Source: Lachnospiraceae bacterium (lineage in GTDB: Bacteria > Bacillota > Clostridia > Lachnospirales > Lachnospiraceae). Taken from it: a DNA stretch of 42,170 bases. Under the pieces are notes generated by a model. It was not told the DNA's origin and ran no database searches. It saw only the letters and a list, made by a program, of their open reading frames with translations. Both the position numbers and the translations under genes were made by a program. The stretch spans positions 1 to 42,170 of the forward strand of contig SVEN01000021.1 of assembly GCA_015057365.1 (NCBI GenBank), given 5' to 3'. The first letter of the stretch is position 1. Every line of letters begins with the position of its first letter. Below are positions 8,181-17,790 of this stretch, in pieces.

Positions 8181-10553
8181 TCAGGTTCTGATAATGAGAT
8201 TCTCTGCCCCGGTACAAGCCTTAATATCCTTCTCGGACTTTCGATAAAGTTCTCGAAACCGTTTCGGGCAGGTAATGATAAGCTCCGGAATGGAATCCTT
8301 CATGGACATCTGATGTTCCGTTTTGTTTTTTCGTACCTCAGCAATAATTTCTTTCAAGTGTTCGCCGAACTCGATATAAATTCTCTCTTCCTTTTTCGTT
8401 TCCCACAGAGTCTCATGCAGCGACTTCTCTTTTTCCTGCTTTCTGTAGAAATCCTGATAAATATAGTCCGTCACATACGGCGTGTAAATTGCATACAATT
8501 TTAAAATTCCCAGCAAGCCATAGTAAACCGCTATCTGTCCCGAATAACGATTTTCGGCACCATGCTTTTCCGGCTGATACAGTCTTTCCTTTGCAATCTC
8601 AATATAATAGTCGCAGAAGTCCCGCCAGAATAACGTATCAATCTCATGTCTTGCCTGCCCGATTTCATACTGTTCCAACAACGCCGTCGCTTTCTTCGTA
8701 GTTTCATTTACCCTCTGTAATATCCAACGGTCAATCGGTAACAAATCCGCTTCCTCGTATTGCTCCGGCCTTCTGAAATCTTCCAGCTGTAAAATTGCAA
8801 ACTTTGCGGCATTATAAAGTTTGTTAATAAATCTCTTGGAAATTTTCAACTCCTCTTCGCTAAAAAAAGTATCTGTTCCCAATTTACTGTTTGCTGCCCA
8901 GTAACGAATCGCATCCGCAGAATGATTTTCAATCAATGCCATAGGCGAATCGGAGGCATTACTCTTGGATTTACTTATCTTCTCTCCCGGCTTTGCCAAA
9001 ACAAATCCGCTGATCATAATATCCTTCCACGGTATTTTCCCGGTATGATACAAACTCTTTACAATGGAATAAAATGCCCAGGTCCGTATAATCTCGTGTG
9101 CCTGACACCGCATCCCCATCGGGAATATTTCCTCTGTAATTGCGCCCTTCTCTCCGTACTTCGCATTAATCAATGTAGTTACCGAAGAAGTCGCCCATGT
9201 ATCGAATACCGCCTCTTCCGGTAGAAACTCATGACAGCCGCAAGCACAGGCATGTAACGGTGATGCCTCCAAAGGATTTACCGGCAACTGCTCCTCCTCC
9301 GCGTACATCGGCTCCTTACAGTCTTTGCAATACCAGACCGGGAACGGAACACCGAAATACCGTTGTCTGGAAATACACCAGTCCCACTTCAGATTTTCAA
9401 CCCATAAGGTATAACGATTTTTCATATGCTCCGGATACCAGTTTATCTCATCGGCAGCCTTTAGGAAACGCTCCTTCTCCGTCAGTACATCAATATACCA
9501 CTGCTTGGAAGGAATGAACTCAACCCCGTTACCGCAGCGCTCATGAATTCCAATCATATGATTAATGGTTTCCTGTTTTACCAAAAGATGCTTCTCGCGC
9601 AAAAGACTGATGATACATTCTCTTGCCTTTTCCACCGTCATTCCGCCGATGAATTCTACGCCATCCTCAATCTTTCCGTCCGGCAAAATAATCTTTTTGT
9701 AGTTCAGATTGTGCTTCTGATACCACTCTACATCGGTTACATCTCCGAAGGTGGCACACATTACCGCACCGGTACCTTTTTCCATGGAAACAGCTTCATC
9801 CGTCAAAATCGGTATCTCGAACTCATATAACGGCACCTTAGCCGTTTTCCCGACATACGCCTTAAACCGTTCATCCTCCGGATGTACAAAAATACAAACA
9901 CAGCCCGCAAGAAGCTCCGGTCTTGTGGTTGCAATCAACAAATTCCCCAAGGATGTCTTAAACTCCAAATAATTAAAGGTAGTCTCGCACTCCTTTGTTT
10001 CCAACTCCGCCTGTGCAATGGATGTCCGGCATTCCGTACACCACAATACCGGAGATTCTTTCATATAGGCTTTCTTGTTTTTAGCCAACTCAATAAAAGA
10101 CTTCTGAGAGATTTTCTGGGACAAATCCGATATGGTCTGATATTGCAAATCCCAGTCTACACTTAATCCCAACCGCTTCCAGAGTTTTTTAAATTCACCT
10201 TCGTACTTATCAATGGTACACATACACTTTCCACGGAATTCACTTCGCGGTAGCATACTGGCGTAAATCTTTTCCTCTTTTTCTACCAGTCGCTCCGTCG
10301 GCAAACCATTATCATCAAAACCAAAAGGATAAAATACATCATATCCCTGCATTCGTTTGAAACGGGCAATCATTTCTGCCTGGGTATAGGAAAATACATG
10401 CCCGATATGCAATTTCCCGCTTACCGTCGGCGGCGGTGTGTCAATGGAAAAAACTTTTCTGTCCTTTCCGTGCCGATACCGATAAATCCCTTGTTCTTCC
10501 CAGAACTTTTCCAGTTCTGTTTCCTCGTTTTTAAAATCGTACTTCTTCTCCAT
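8181..10553 (-). CDS. valS: Valine--tRNA ligase, archaeal-like short form
   Basis: This class I aminoacyl-tRNA synthetase attaches valine to tRNA-Val. The 790-residue protein has PPPTVSGKLHIGHVFSYTQ (HIGH motif), an editing domain (IATTRPELLAGCVC ... GTGAVMCATFGDVTDVEW), the zinc-like CxxC segments LWCTEC and WYCKDC, and the catalytic loop GEKISKSKSN (KMSKS). It is about 90 residues shorter than the usual bacterial ValRS and lacks the C-terminal coiled-coil arm, a form known as a second, archaeal-like ValRS in some Clostridia. The ATG follows AAGGAGG. A valine T-box and a consensus promoter lie directly upstream, supporting the specificity assignment. Whether it is the only ValRS in the genome cannot be seen here. 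Confidence 0.93.
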   Translation of the reverse strand: MEKKYDFKNEETELEKFWEEQGIYRYRHGKDRKVFSIDTPPPTVSGKLHIGHVFSYTQAEMIARFKRMQGYDVFYPFGFDDNGLPTERLVEKEEKIYASMLPRSEFRGKCMCTIDKYEGEFKKLWKRLGLSVDWDLQYQTISDLSQKISQKSFIELAKNKKAYMKESPVLWCTECRTSIAQAELETKECETTFNYLEFKTSLGNLLIATTRPELLAGCVCIFVHPEDERFKAYVGKTAKVPLYEFEIPILTDEAVSMEKGTGAVMCATFGDVTDVEWYQKHNLNYKKIILPDGKIEDGVEFIGGMTVEKARECIISLLREKHLLVKQETINHMIGIHERCGNGVEFIPSKQWYIDVLTEKERFLKAADEINWYPEHMKNRYTLWVENLKWDWCISRQRYFGVPFPVWYCKDCKEPMYAEEEQLPVNPLEASPLHACACGCHEFLPEEAVFDTWATSSVTTLINAKYGEKGAITEEIFPMGMRCQAHEIIRTWAFYSIVKSLYHTGKIPWKDIMISGFVLAKPGEKISKSKSNASDSPMALIENHSADAIRYWAANSKLGTDTFFSEEELKISKRFINKLYNAAKFAILQLEDFRRPEQYEEADLLPIDRWILQRVNETTKKATALLEQYEIGQARHEIDTLFWRDFCDYYIEIAKERLYQPEKHGAENRYSGQIAVYYGLLGILKLYAIYTPYVTDYIYQDFYRKQEKEKSLHETLWETKKEERIYIEFGEHLKEIIAEVRKNKTEHQMSMKDSIPELIITCPKRFRELYRKSEKDIKACTGAENLIIRT

Positions 10554-10596
10554 GCGGATACCTCCTTATAAAATAAAATCATTTTACAAAACAGAC

Positions 10597-10630
10597 AAAA
10601 AAAAGCCGCCCTAAGCAATCGCTTAGGGCG
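10597..10630 (-). terminator. T-box terminator hairpin
   Basis: On the minus strand CGCCCTAAGC pairs with GCTTAGGGCG across a GATT loop, followed by GGC and eight U. The 5' arm also belongs to the alternative antiterminator region next to the T-box sequence. Confidence 0.92.
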
Positions 10631-10894
10631 AACTGACATGTCCGTGGTACCACCTAACTTCAGAAATACATCTGCACTCACTACAATACGGGAATCATGT
10701 ACGCATTCCGATATCGCTTCCCCTGATAACGGTGGGAATCTCCGTTGGAGCCTACTTAGAATCCTCTGTTCGGTCCAAAGCTCAAAGGCTACTTCCATAC
10801 ACCCTTCACAAAAGTTTTCACCAACCACTTTCTCTCTGTCATCCGGAATTGTATGTACTCCTCCTCGTCAATGCTTTTTGTCTGTAATTGTTAG
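10597..10894 (-). promoter_or_regulatory. Valine-specific T-box leader of valS
   Basis: The minus-strand leader has all T-box parts in order. Stem I carries the AGAGAG motif (near 10836-10830) and GGTTGGTG distal bulge. A specifier segment GAAGTAGCCTTTGAG has the codon GUA (Val) at 10792-10790. The T-box sequence TTAGGTGGTACCACGGA spans about 10657-10641. A terminator (10-bp stem 10607-10630 plus eight U) follows. Uncharged tRNA-Val would pair with the specifier and the T-box bulge, favouring the antiterminator so that valS is transcribed. Confidence 0.95.
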
Positions 10895-10900
10895 TTCATG

Positions 10901-10929
10901 ATTATAAAGGAAACTCCTTCTTTTGTCAA
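10901..10929 (-). promoter_or_regulatory. Consensus sigma-A promoter of the valS T-box leader
   Basis: Perfect TTGACA (10929-10924) and TATAAT (10906-10901) hexamers with 17-bp spacing on the minus strand. Transcription would start near 10894, making control at the T-box the main switch. Confidence 0.93.
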
Positions 10930-10946
10930 TCATTTTATTTTCATGA

Positions 10947-12641
10947 CTACTTATTCTCGTTATAGAATGCCTCCAGCTCAGGTCTGCACGCCATAAAAAC
11001 TTTGCCCAGTTCCGGGTCAAAATGCTGTTCCAGAGACTCTTCCATAATTTGGAATGCTTCGTCGTAAGAAAACGCCTCCTTATAACAACGTTTACTTACC
11101 AGTGCGTCAAATACATCCGCCAGCGCCATAATACGGGCCTCCACCGGAATCTCCGCTCCGGCTTTCCCTGTCGGATAACCGAAACCGTTCCACTTCTCAT
11201 GATGATAAAAGGCAACATTTTTTGCCACTTTCACAAAAGCGTCATCCTCCACGCCTTGCAAAATATTCTCTACGATCCGGGCTCCTTCAGCGGAATGACG
11301 TTTCATCTCCGCATACTCCTCGTCCGTATATTTCCCAGGTTTACGAAGCACCGCATCATCAATGGCAACCTTTCCCAGGTCGTGCATCGGTGCCGCCTTA
11401 ATCACGAGCTTTAAAAACTCCTCGGACAGTCCGAATTGCTCTTTGCAATGCATTAATTTCTCCGCAAATATATGTACTACCTCACTGGTCCGCTTAATAT
11501 GACCGCCGGTATTGCTGTCACGGCTTTCCACCATTTCCGCCATACCCAGTACCATCATATCTTTGATGTACGTAATGTGCTCCGTTTTCTCCGCCACATC
11601 CTTTTCCAGCTTGGTATTATACTCTTCAATGGCATTGTAGTAGTTCCGTTCCGATGTCCGGTCGATAAATTCAATTAAACAACCGGAGGAAGTCTTTTTC
11701 CCATGAACCAAATCCCTGACATCTACTTGAAAGTAGCGATCCCCTACCGTAAGCGTTCGCTGTGTCCAAACATCATCATCCTCCCGTAACAGACCACGAA
11801 TCACATTCTGATACAAACAACTGTCGGAAGCCGGTATCTCCTTGTCTACCGTCCAGTTCTTCACTTCCGGGAACAATGATTTTACGTTACTGTTGGCACT
11901 GATGTACCGGCATTTGTTATCGATTACAATATATCCGTACTCCTGCATTTTCTCTACAGAACTCAGGATATTTGCGGACATATCATACATGTTGATGCGG
12001 TCAAAGTATCGCATTAACAGAATCATTCCGATTAAGAAACCGATCGGAAGATAACTGATTTTGGAGCCTACAATTCGTTCAAAAATGTAGGTCAAAAACA
12101 CTGCGGCACAAAGGCAACTCATGGTTACTACCGTCCGTGTCGGTATCTCTTTTCGTTTTTTTATTGCGTACCCTACAAAAGCAAACAGCATCACGCTGTA
12201 TAAAATCATCATTGCCGGATACAGCACATGAAGCGGTCCGTACTCCTTCACAATATAATGAAATCCGTTTCCCTCCGCCAATTCCGCAGATACATAATAT
12301 AGCTCATTGTGACCGATTGTCATTACAAGGCAAAGAACCACCGTAGCATAAGCCAGCAAAAACCACTTAAAATACCGGTTTACTTTTATATTGCATAATC
12401 TGGTGACAATCAGAAAAACCACGAACGGAAGATAACTGCCGCCTACATACATAATCTTATTTGCCCAGACGGCAGACTCCAACGTTTGAGAAACCGCCAT
12501 CATATATTGTCCGCCGATATTCAGTGTTAACAGTACTCCGAATAAAACAAATGCATTATCTACCTTTCTGTTTTTAATCAGAATACATCCCGTCATAACA
12601 GTAGAGCAAATAAGTACTGCAAGATAAAACCATGTCACCAT
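10947..12641 (-). CDS. Membrane-bound HD-GYP domain protein, probable cyclic-di-GMP phosphodiesterase
   Basis: About 564 residues. The N-terminal 215 residues form seven or eight hydrophobic helices resembling the 7TM sensor found in front of some histidine kinases. A PAS-like domain follows (about 230-330), then a coiled coil, then an HD-GYP domain with MHDLGKVAIDD near 420 and HHEKWNGFGYP near 480. HD-GYP enzymes hydrolyse cyclic di-GMP; the metal ligands and the GYP motif are present. The first ATG at 12647 is part of the GGAGG ribosome site, so the ATG two codons later (12641, spacing 6) is preferred. It could sense a membrane or extracellular cue, but the ligand is unknown. Confidence 0.88.
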   Translation of the reverse strand: MVTWFYLAVLICSTVMTGCILIKNRKVDNAFVLFGVLLTLNIGGQYMMAVSQTLESAVWANKIMYVGGSYLPFVVFLIVTRLCNIKVNRYFKWFLLAYATVVLCLVMTIGHNELYYVSAELAEGNGFHYIVKEYGPLHVLYPAMMILYSVMLFAFVGYAIKKRKEIPTRTVVTMSCLCAAVFLTYIFERIVGSKISYLPIGFLIGMILLMRYFDRINMYDMSANILSSVEKMQEYGYIVIDNKCRYISANSNVKSLFPEVKNWTVDKEIPASDSCLYQNVIRGLLREDDDVWTQRTLTVGDRYFQVDVRDLVHGKKTSSGCLIEFIDRTSERNYYNAIEEYNTKLEKDVAEKTEHITYIKDMMVLGMAEMVESRDSNTGGHIKRTSEVVHIFAEKLMHCKEQFGLSEEFLKLVIKAAPMHDLGKVAIDDAVLRKPGKYTDEEYAEMKRHSAEGARIVENILQGVEDDAFVKVAKNVAFYHHEKWNGFGYPTGKAGAEIPVEARIMALADVFDALVSKRCYKEAFSYDEAFQIMEESLEQHFDPELGKVFMACRPELEAFYNENK

Positions 12642-12665
12642 AGGCATCCTCCTTTGTATACATCA

Positions 12666-12704
12666 AAAGCGGCCTCTTCTCCTATCGGTTCAAAGGTCCG
12701 CTTT
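12666..12704 (-). terminator. Probable terminator after the HD-domain gene
   Basis: AAAGCGG (12704-12698 on the minus strand) pairs with CCGCTTT (12672-12666) and a further ACCT/GAGG region, followed by TTGATG. It lies about 10 bp after the HD gene stop, upstream of the HD-GYP gene. The U-run is short. Confidence 0.5.
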
Positions 12705-12715
12705 CAAAAATCAAA

Positions 12716-13375
12716 CTACATCAATTGTTGGCCGTTGATTACCAGACGGAAGGCATGATTCAGCCGCTCCGCTGCCTTTTTACAAAGAATCATACGATTT
12801 AAGAAAATCTCGAAATAATTTGCCACCGAGCACTCCTTCGTATCAATGGTCAGCTTCAGCTCGATACACTCCCCCTTACGCACAATGACCTCCGACTCCT
12901 TTACGGAATAATTTACACGGTCGTGAATGTCAAAGGTTGCAAAGTCCTGGTTGCGCACACGGGTATAACGCACATCGGTCTTGTCCGCCAGAATAAGAGC
13001 CGCTGCCACCGGATTTACCGGATATGCGGTAGACTCATCGTGATTACCGATGGCGGTAATAATGGTCGCAATATCTTCATCGTCCGCTCCCATTTTGTCT
13101 AAAATACGGAAGGCCATCACGGCGCCACTCTGAGCATGATCGATACGATTCACCACATTGCCGATATCGTGTAAATATCCCGCAATCTTTGCCAGCTCAA
13201 TTTCCTGCTCACTGTAGCCGAGGGTTTCTAAAATATCACTGGCCACCACGGCCACCTTTGTCACATGAGCAAAGCTGTGCTCCGTATAACCGAGTGCTTT
13301 TAAAGACTCGTCTGCCTTCTTGATATAAGTCTCCACACTCGGATTTGCTTTTACTGCTTCATAGGTAATCTTCAT
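12716..13375 (-). CDS. HD domain-containing protein (putative metal-dependent phosphohydrolase)
   Basis: This 219-residue soluble protein has an HD phosphohydrolase core: HSFAHVTKVAVVA (first His), GYLHDIGNVVNRIDHA (His-Asp pair plus following His) and GNHDESTAYPV, then ILADKTDVR with the last Asp. HD enzymes cleave phosphate esters, often of nucleotides; the substrate is unknown. The C-terminal 70 residues (CIELKLTIDTKEC) are an added beta-rich part. Its ATG is 4 nt after the GH115 stop, with a GGAGGTGG site inside the end of that gene, so the two are in one operon. A link to sugar use is suggested by position only. Confidence 0.85.
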   Translation of the reverse strand: MKITYEAVKANPSVETYIKKADESLKALGYTEHSFAHVTKVAVVASDILETLGYSEQEIELAKIAGYLHDIGNVVNRIDHAQSGAVMAFRILDKMGADDEDIATIITAIGNHDESTAYPVNPVAAALILADKTDVRYTRVRNQDFATFDIHDRVNYSVKESEVIVRKGECIELKLTIDTKECSVANYFEIFLNRMILCKKAAERLNHAFRLVINGQQLM

Positions 13376-13379
13376 ACAA

Positions 13380-16229
13380 TTATTCCACCTCCGGACCCAG
13401 GTAAGATTCCTTTAGCGGTTTTGCAAGCGGGTACACAACAAGCTTCTGCAGTACCACACCGGCATCCACCGCACCTACGGTCAGGCGGTTTTCCCCTTTC
13501 TTTAATGTTACGGTTACTTCACATCTTCTGATATTATCCAATACATTTTGATTCCATTCCGCATTCCAGCAATTTCCCGCAAGAAACTTCGCCGGAAGGG
13601 TGGAGAACACCTCCGTCTTGCTATCGTTTGCTGTCAATGCCAGACGCTGTGCGTCTCCCGGGTAGAGCGGATTGGTCGGTGCTACATATACCGCCACACC
13701 ATACAATCCATCCTGCGCCGCTTCAAATAAATACGTAAGCCCTGCCGTTTCATGGGCTGCAGCCTGCTCCTCCGTAAAACTTACCGTGGTCGGATATGCC
13801 TTTACGGAATCCTTGGTACGTCCGTAGTTTTTCAATACCTTATATTCTACAGCGCCCGCTTTTTTGCTTTCTGCGAATTCTCCGGCTTCAAAGGCAATAT
13901 AATCACCGATGCCCTGCACCTGCTTTATACGCTCCTTTGCAAAGCTCGCCTTACGAAGCTTTACAAGCATCGGTGCCACACGATCTACCTTAAGCTCAAA
14001 CATTCTGCCGTTTGTAGAAATTTTTACCGTACCGGCTGCTCCCGCTTCGCCGCCTGCCACCTTTACCGTCAACCATGCATTCATTTCATAAGCGCCCTTC
14101 TTTACATCCACAGAGCACTCACCTTCCGTCGATACGGAAAACTCTACCGTATCCAAACCGCCGTTTAGCAGCTCCACACGTACCGCACCGCCGGCCCGCG
14201 GTGTCCTAACCGTGACACTGCCGCCAAAATAAATTCTTTCTTCTCCAAACAAACGGATTGCCGGCCTTACACCTTTTACTCCGAAAACATGCTGTACCAC
14301 CGGATACTGCCAGCCCTCATCGTTCCATGCGCGGAACCCGATGTGTGCGGAAGACATCATATGATTCCACTTGCCGTCTGCCGTCTCGTGATACTCCTTG
14401 GTAAGCTCCGCATCTTTTGCAACGGTACTCTCGATTTCCTTTGCATAACCGTTTGCCACAGTCAAACCGTATCTTGCATAATATTGATTTAATCCCGCTG
14501 CCGTCTGCATCCGGATTACATTAGCGGACGCCACAGCCGGGAAATACACCAACTGACAAAACGCAGCTTTATACTCCTTCTTACAAGACGCATACAGCTT
14601 TGTTGCGGTATCCGCCAACCGTTGCGCTCTTGCACGAATTTTCCCTGTCTCCCCGTAATGCACCGGATGATATACATTTGCCGTCATTACCTCCGGCCGG
14701 CGCATCCCGTTTAATCTCGTATATTCCTTTAAAACATAGTAAATTTCCTTTAATTCCTTCTCTTCAAAGCCACCGCCGAACTGCTGTTTTACAAAACTAT
14801 CCGTAAACGCCTCGGTCCGATTCGGTGCCTTCGTACCATGCTTCTCAAAATCATAGGCTAGATTCATAAAGTATGAAAGAGGAAATTCCTGGGGTTTTAG
14901 ATCTCCTACGTTTACAATCCAGATATCCCGGATGCCGTAATCGTAGGCCATGGACATCTGCTCCCATACCTTTGCAATCGGTGTGGAATTAACCCATTCG
15001 TAAGATACCGGACCGCCGTGGTAGTCAAAATGATAATACATACCGTAACCGCCTTTACGGTCCCGAAGCTCCTTAATCGGCAGAGTACGCATGTTACCGA
15101 AATTGTCCTCACAAAGCATCAGCGTCACACCGTCCAGGCCGTCCCAGTCTTTTAGACCGGGCGTTTCCGCATCTCCGTAGTAATACTCTTCCACTTCTTT
15201 ATAGAGTGCCAACATCTGCGGCACTTGTGCGGTATCCTCATTCACATGCTTTGCAATCAGCTTTCTCTGCTCCGTAATGATATCCTTAAGCAGGCTGATA
15301 TTCTGCTCTAAGGTGGCATCCGGCCCAAGCATGGAAGAGTCGCGTTCACCACGCATACCGATGGTAATAATATTCTCAAACTTACCGCTGCGGGCAAGCC
15401 CCTCCTCCCAGTACGTAAGAAGACCGTCCCGATTAGTATAATAATTCCATTCGTTTCCGAACCTGGTCTTTAGCCCGCGGACCTTATCCCACTCTTCACT
15501 GGCACGCAAGCAAGGCTCGTGATGAGACGTACCCATGACCACACCGTATGTATCCGCCAGCTCCGCATTTGCCAGCCCCGGCCCGTCAAGCGGAAAGGAG
15601 GCGGACCACATCGCCGGCCATAAATAATTACCTTTCATACGAAGCAGGAGTTCAAATACATAGTCGTACATCTTCGCATTGAAATCTCCGAACTTCTCCA
15701 TCGTCCAATTCCCGAAGGACGGCCACTCATCGTTAATAAAAAATCCTCTGTACTTTACGGACGGTTCCTTGGACGTAATCATCTGCTCATCCGCCAAAAC
15801 CGGCTCCTTACACTTCACCGGAGGAACATCCGCCCAGTACACCAAATGAGACACACCGATACACTCGGAAATGTGGAACAAGCCGTAGATGGTCCCCCTC
15901 TTATCACTTCCGGCCACCACCAATACCGCCTTGTTCCCTTCTCCTACCACCGCAATTTTATATACCTCTCTCTTACCCTTAAGATCGGACAAATCGAGAA
16001 GACCTTCACTCTCATATAAATCAAGAATCGGACTCATTCCCACCGTCGCAGCAAGCACACAGCCCGACGGTTTCTTTATCTTTTTCGGCTGCTCAACCTT
16101 CGGCAAACGTCCCGACACGAGCTGCACATCCTTGCATACCTTTTCCGCAACCAAACGCACACCCTCAAAAGCTTCCTTCTCTATCACAAACGGGACCGCA
16201 CTGCTCCCGTGAACCAGCTTAAAGCTCAT
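13380..16229 (-). CDS. Glycoside hydrolase family 115 protein (xylan alpha-1,2-glucuronidase type)
   Basis: This 949-residue protein matches GH115. The N-terminal alpha/beta domain (about 1-150) contains VLVVAGSDKRGTIYGLFHISE. A large catalytic barrel follows with EPSVKYRGFFINDEWPSFGNW, LLLRMKGNYLWPAMW, GVVMGTSHHEPCLRA, ITIGMRGERDSSM and YHFDYHGGPVSYEWVN. C-terminal helical and beta domains end the protein. GH115 enzymes remove (methyl)glucuronic acid from xylan or oligosaccharides. No signal peptide is visible, so it should act in the cytoplasm on imported oligosaccharides. No sugar transporter adjoins it here. The ATG at 16229 has AAAGGAG before it; a promoter lies upstream. Confidence 0.92.
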   Translation of the reverse strand: MSFKLVHGSSAVPFVIEKEAFEGVRLVAEKVCKDVQLVSGRLPKVEQPKKIKKPSGCVLAATVGMSPILDLYESEGLLDLSDLKGKREVYKIAVVGEGNKAVLVVAGSDKRGTIYGLFHISECIGVSHLVYWADVPPVKCKEPVLADEQMITSKEPSVKYRGFFINDEWPSFGNWTMEKFGDFNAKMYDYVFELLLRMKGNYLWPAMWSASFPLDGPGLANAELADTYGVVMGTSHHEPCLRASEEWDKVRGLKTRFGNEWNYYTNRDGLLTYWEEGLARSGKFENIITIGMRGERDSSMLGPDATLEQNISLLKDIITEQRKLIAKHVNEDTAQVPQMLALYKEVEEYYYGDAETPGLKDWDGLDGVTLMLCEDNFGNMRTLPIKELRDRKGGYGMYYHFDYHGGPVSYEWVNSTPIAKVWEQMSMAYDYGIRDIWIVNVGDLKPQEFPLSYFMNLAYDFEKHGTKAPNRTEAFTDSFVKQQFGGGFEEKELKEIYYVLKEYTRLNGMRRPEVMTANVYHPVHYGETGKIRARAQRLADTATKLYASCKKEYKAAFCQLVYFPAVASANVIRMQTAAGLNQYYARYGLTVANGYAKEIESTVAKDAELTKEYHETADGKWNHMMSSAHIGFRAWNDEGWQYPVVQHVFGVKGVRPAIRLFGEERIYFGGSVTVRTPRAGGAVRVELLNGGLDTVEFSVSTEGECSVDVKKGAYEMNAWLTVKVAGGEAGAAGTVKISTNGRMFELKVDRVAPMLVKLRKASFAKERIKQVQGIGDYIAFEAGEFAESKKAGAVEYKVLKNYGRTKDSVKAYPTTVSFTEEQAAAHETAGLTYLFEAAQDGLYGVAVYVAPTNPLYPGDAQRLALTANDSKTEVFSTLPAKFLAGNCWNAEWNQNVLDNIRRCEVTVTLKKGENRLTVGAVDAGVVLQKLVVYPLAKPLKESYLGPEVE

Positions 16230-16279
16230 CTAATGTCTCCTTTCCCGGCTATCACTTCCGGACAAAAACCACTACTTTT

Positions 16280-16308
16280 ATGATAGCACACTTGGAGCAA
16301 GGAAACAA
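16280..16308 (-). promoter_or_regulatory. Promoter of the GH115-HD operon
   Basis: On the minus strand TTGTTT (16308-16303) and TATCAT (16285-16280) are 17 bp apart, and the -10 is preceded by TGC (extended -10). It lies about 50 bp before the GH115 start. No clear operator palindrome was seen. Confidence 0.55.
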
Positions 16309-16315
16309 CCTTAAT

Positions 16316-17743
16316 TTATCGCCCCGCCTTCTGGTTTTCGCTCTTCGGCAACGGCACACGGAAGATCCGTTGCATAAGCTGTCTCGGCTTTAACGGTACC
16401 AGCGGATACAAATAGCTTCTGCCTCCGATGGTCTTGTTAAAGGAAATGGCCAGAACATCCAGCACAATACCGCCGATATAGCCCCACAAGCCGAAGCAAT
16501 GGGTTAAAACCAGCAGGGCAATTCGCATAAATTTCAGTGCATAGCCCAGTTCCAGACTGACCTGCGTGTAGTTCGCTATGGCAACGAAGGCCATATATAA
16601 CATTGCTTCCGAGTTAAACCAACCGCTCTGCACCGTAAAATCACCGATGATTACACCGGCAATGACACTCAAAGGCAAGCTTAACATATTCGGTGTATTA
16701 AGAGATGCAAGCCGGAGACCGTCCAAAGCAAATTCCAGAATCAGGAACTGTAACAGAAGCGGAATATTTAGCGGGTCCTTCACCACAATAAACTGCCATC
16801 GTTCACTGATCCATTCCGGATGCTGCATCAACAGCATAAAAGTAGGCGTCAGTATCAGTGCCAGAACATTCGTCACAAACCTGGTCAGACGCAAATACGT
16901 TCCGGTAATCGGCGGAAAGTAATAATCATCCGCCTCCTCCACAATATCAAAAATAGTAGTCGGAAGCACCATCGCCTGAGGTGCATTATCCACCAGAATA
17001 ATGATATCGCCTTCAAGCACTGCCGCTGCCGCCGCGTCCGGACGCTCCGTAAACTTAAACTTCGGAAAGGGATTGAACCATTTCCCGTGATACAAACACT
17101 CCGCAAGGCTCTGCTGGTTCATAGTCAGGCTCTCTACGGATATTTTTTTGATGCGACGTTTTAATTCCTCCAGAAACTTTTTCTCTACACGGTCCTCCAT
17201 ATAGCAAAGCACAATATCCGTATGAGACACCGTCCCGGCCTCCGTAATATACATGGTCAGCCGCGGGTCCCGGATACGTCTGCGGATGAGCGCTGTATTA
17301 AACACCAACGTTTCCACAAACCCGTCACGAGAGCCTCGCATCACCTTATCCTTTTCCGGCTCATCCACGCTTCGCGCCGGGTAAGTTCTGGCATCGATGG
17401 AAATGATTTTATCGTACCCTTCCAAAATCAGGACCGGTACACCGGACAAAATATTCCGGATTGCCTCATCCGCTGATGTAATCAGTCCTACCTCCACATA
17501 AGGCATAAACTTCTTTAATACCCCATGGACATCCTCCGGCATATCCTTTGCCTGCAATCCGAAAAAGTATTGCAACAACTTCTGCATGACCTCATCCTTG
17601 ACCATACCGTCAATAAAGTACATGCAAGCTTTTTTCCCACCCATCTCAAAGGTATGGTACAGTACGTCAAAATTCTCATTTACCCGCAACGTATTGTTAA
17701 AATACGCTACACTCTCTTCAAAATTCTCCTTTAAACCGGTCAA
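16316..17743 (-). CDS. GerA/SpoVAF family spore germination protein
   Basis: About 475 residues. The N-terminal 270 residues form the soluble GerA-type domain: CMYFIDGMVKDEVMQKLL, GVPVLILEGYDKIISIDARTY and RGSRDGFVETLVFN, then RRRIRDPRLTMY. The C-terminal half has about five membrane helices (TRFVTNVLALILTPTFMLL onward). DNAPQAMVLPTTIFD is typical of the family. The absence of a long polar N-terminal extension and the length fit SpoVAF-like members better than classical GerAA receptors. These proteins sit in the spore inner membrane and take part in germinant signalling. The start is taken as TTG at 17743, 6-7 nt after AGGAGGG, since the upstream in-frame codons overlap that site. No GerB/GerC partner is adjacent. 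Confidence 0.85.
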   Translation of the reverse strand: MTGLKENFEESVAYFNNTLRVNENFDVLYHTFEMGGKKACMYFIDGMVKDEVMQKLLQYFFGLQAKDMPEDVHGVLKKFMPYVEVGLITSADEAIRNILSGVPVLILEGYDKIISIDARTYPARSVDEPEKDKVMRGSRDGFVETLVFNTALIRRRIRDPRLTMYITEAGTVSHTDIVLCYMEDRVEKKFLEELKRRIKKISVESLTMNQQSLAECLYHGKWFNPFPKFKFTERPDAAAAAVLEGDIIILVDNAPQAMVLPTTIFDIVEEADDYYFPPITGTYLRLTRFVTNVLALILTPTFMLLMQHPEWISERWQFIVVKDPLNIPLLLQFLILEFALDGLRLASLNTPNMLSLPLSVIAGVIIGDFTVQSGWFNSEAMLYMAFVAIANYTQVSLELGYALKFMRIALLVLTHCFGLWGYIGGIVLDVLAISFNKTIGGRSYLYPLVPLKPRQLMQRIFRVPLPKSENQKAGR

Positions 17744-17790
17744 GACACGCCCTCCTATCGTTTTGAACTGTGTCAAAAATCTCTATCGGT

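Noticed and set aside
10421-10828. Minus-strand open frame of 135 codons upstream of valS
   Set aside because: It runs through the T-box stems and terminator into valS in another frame and is explained by the regulatory RNA.
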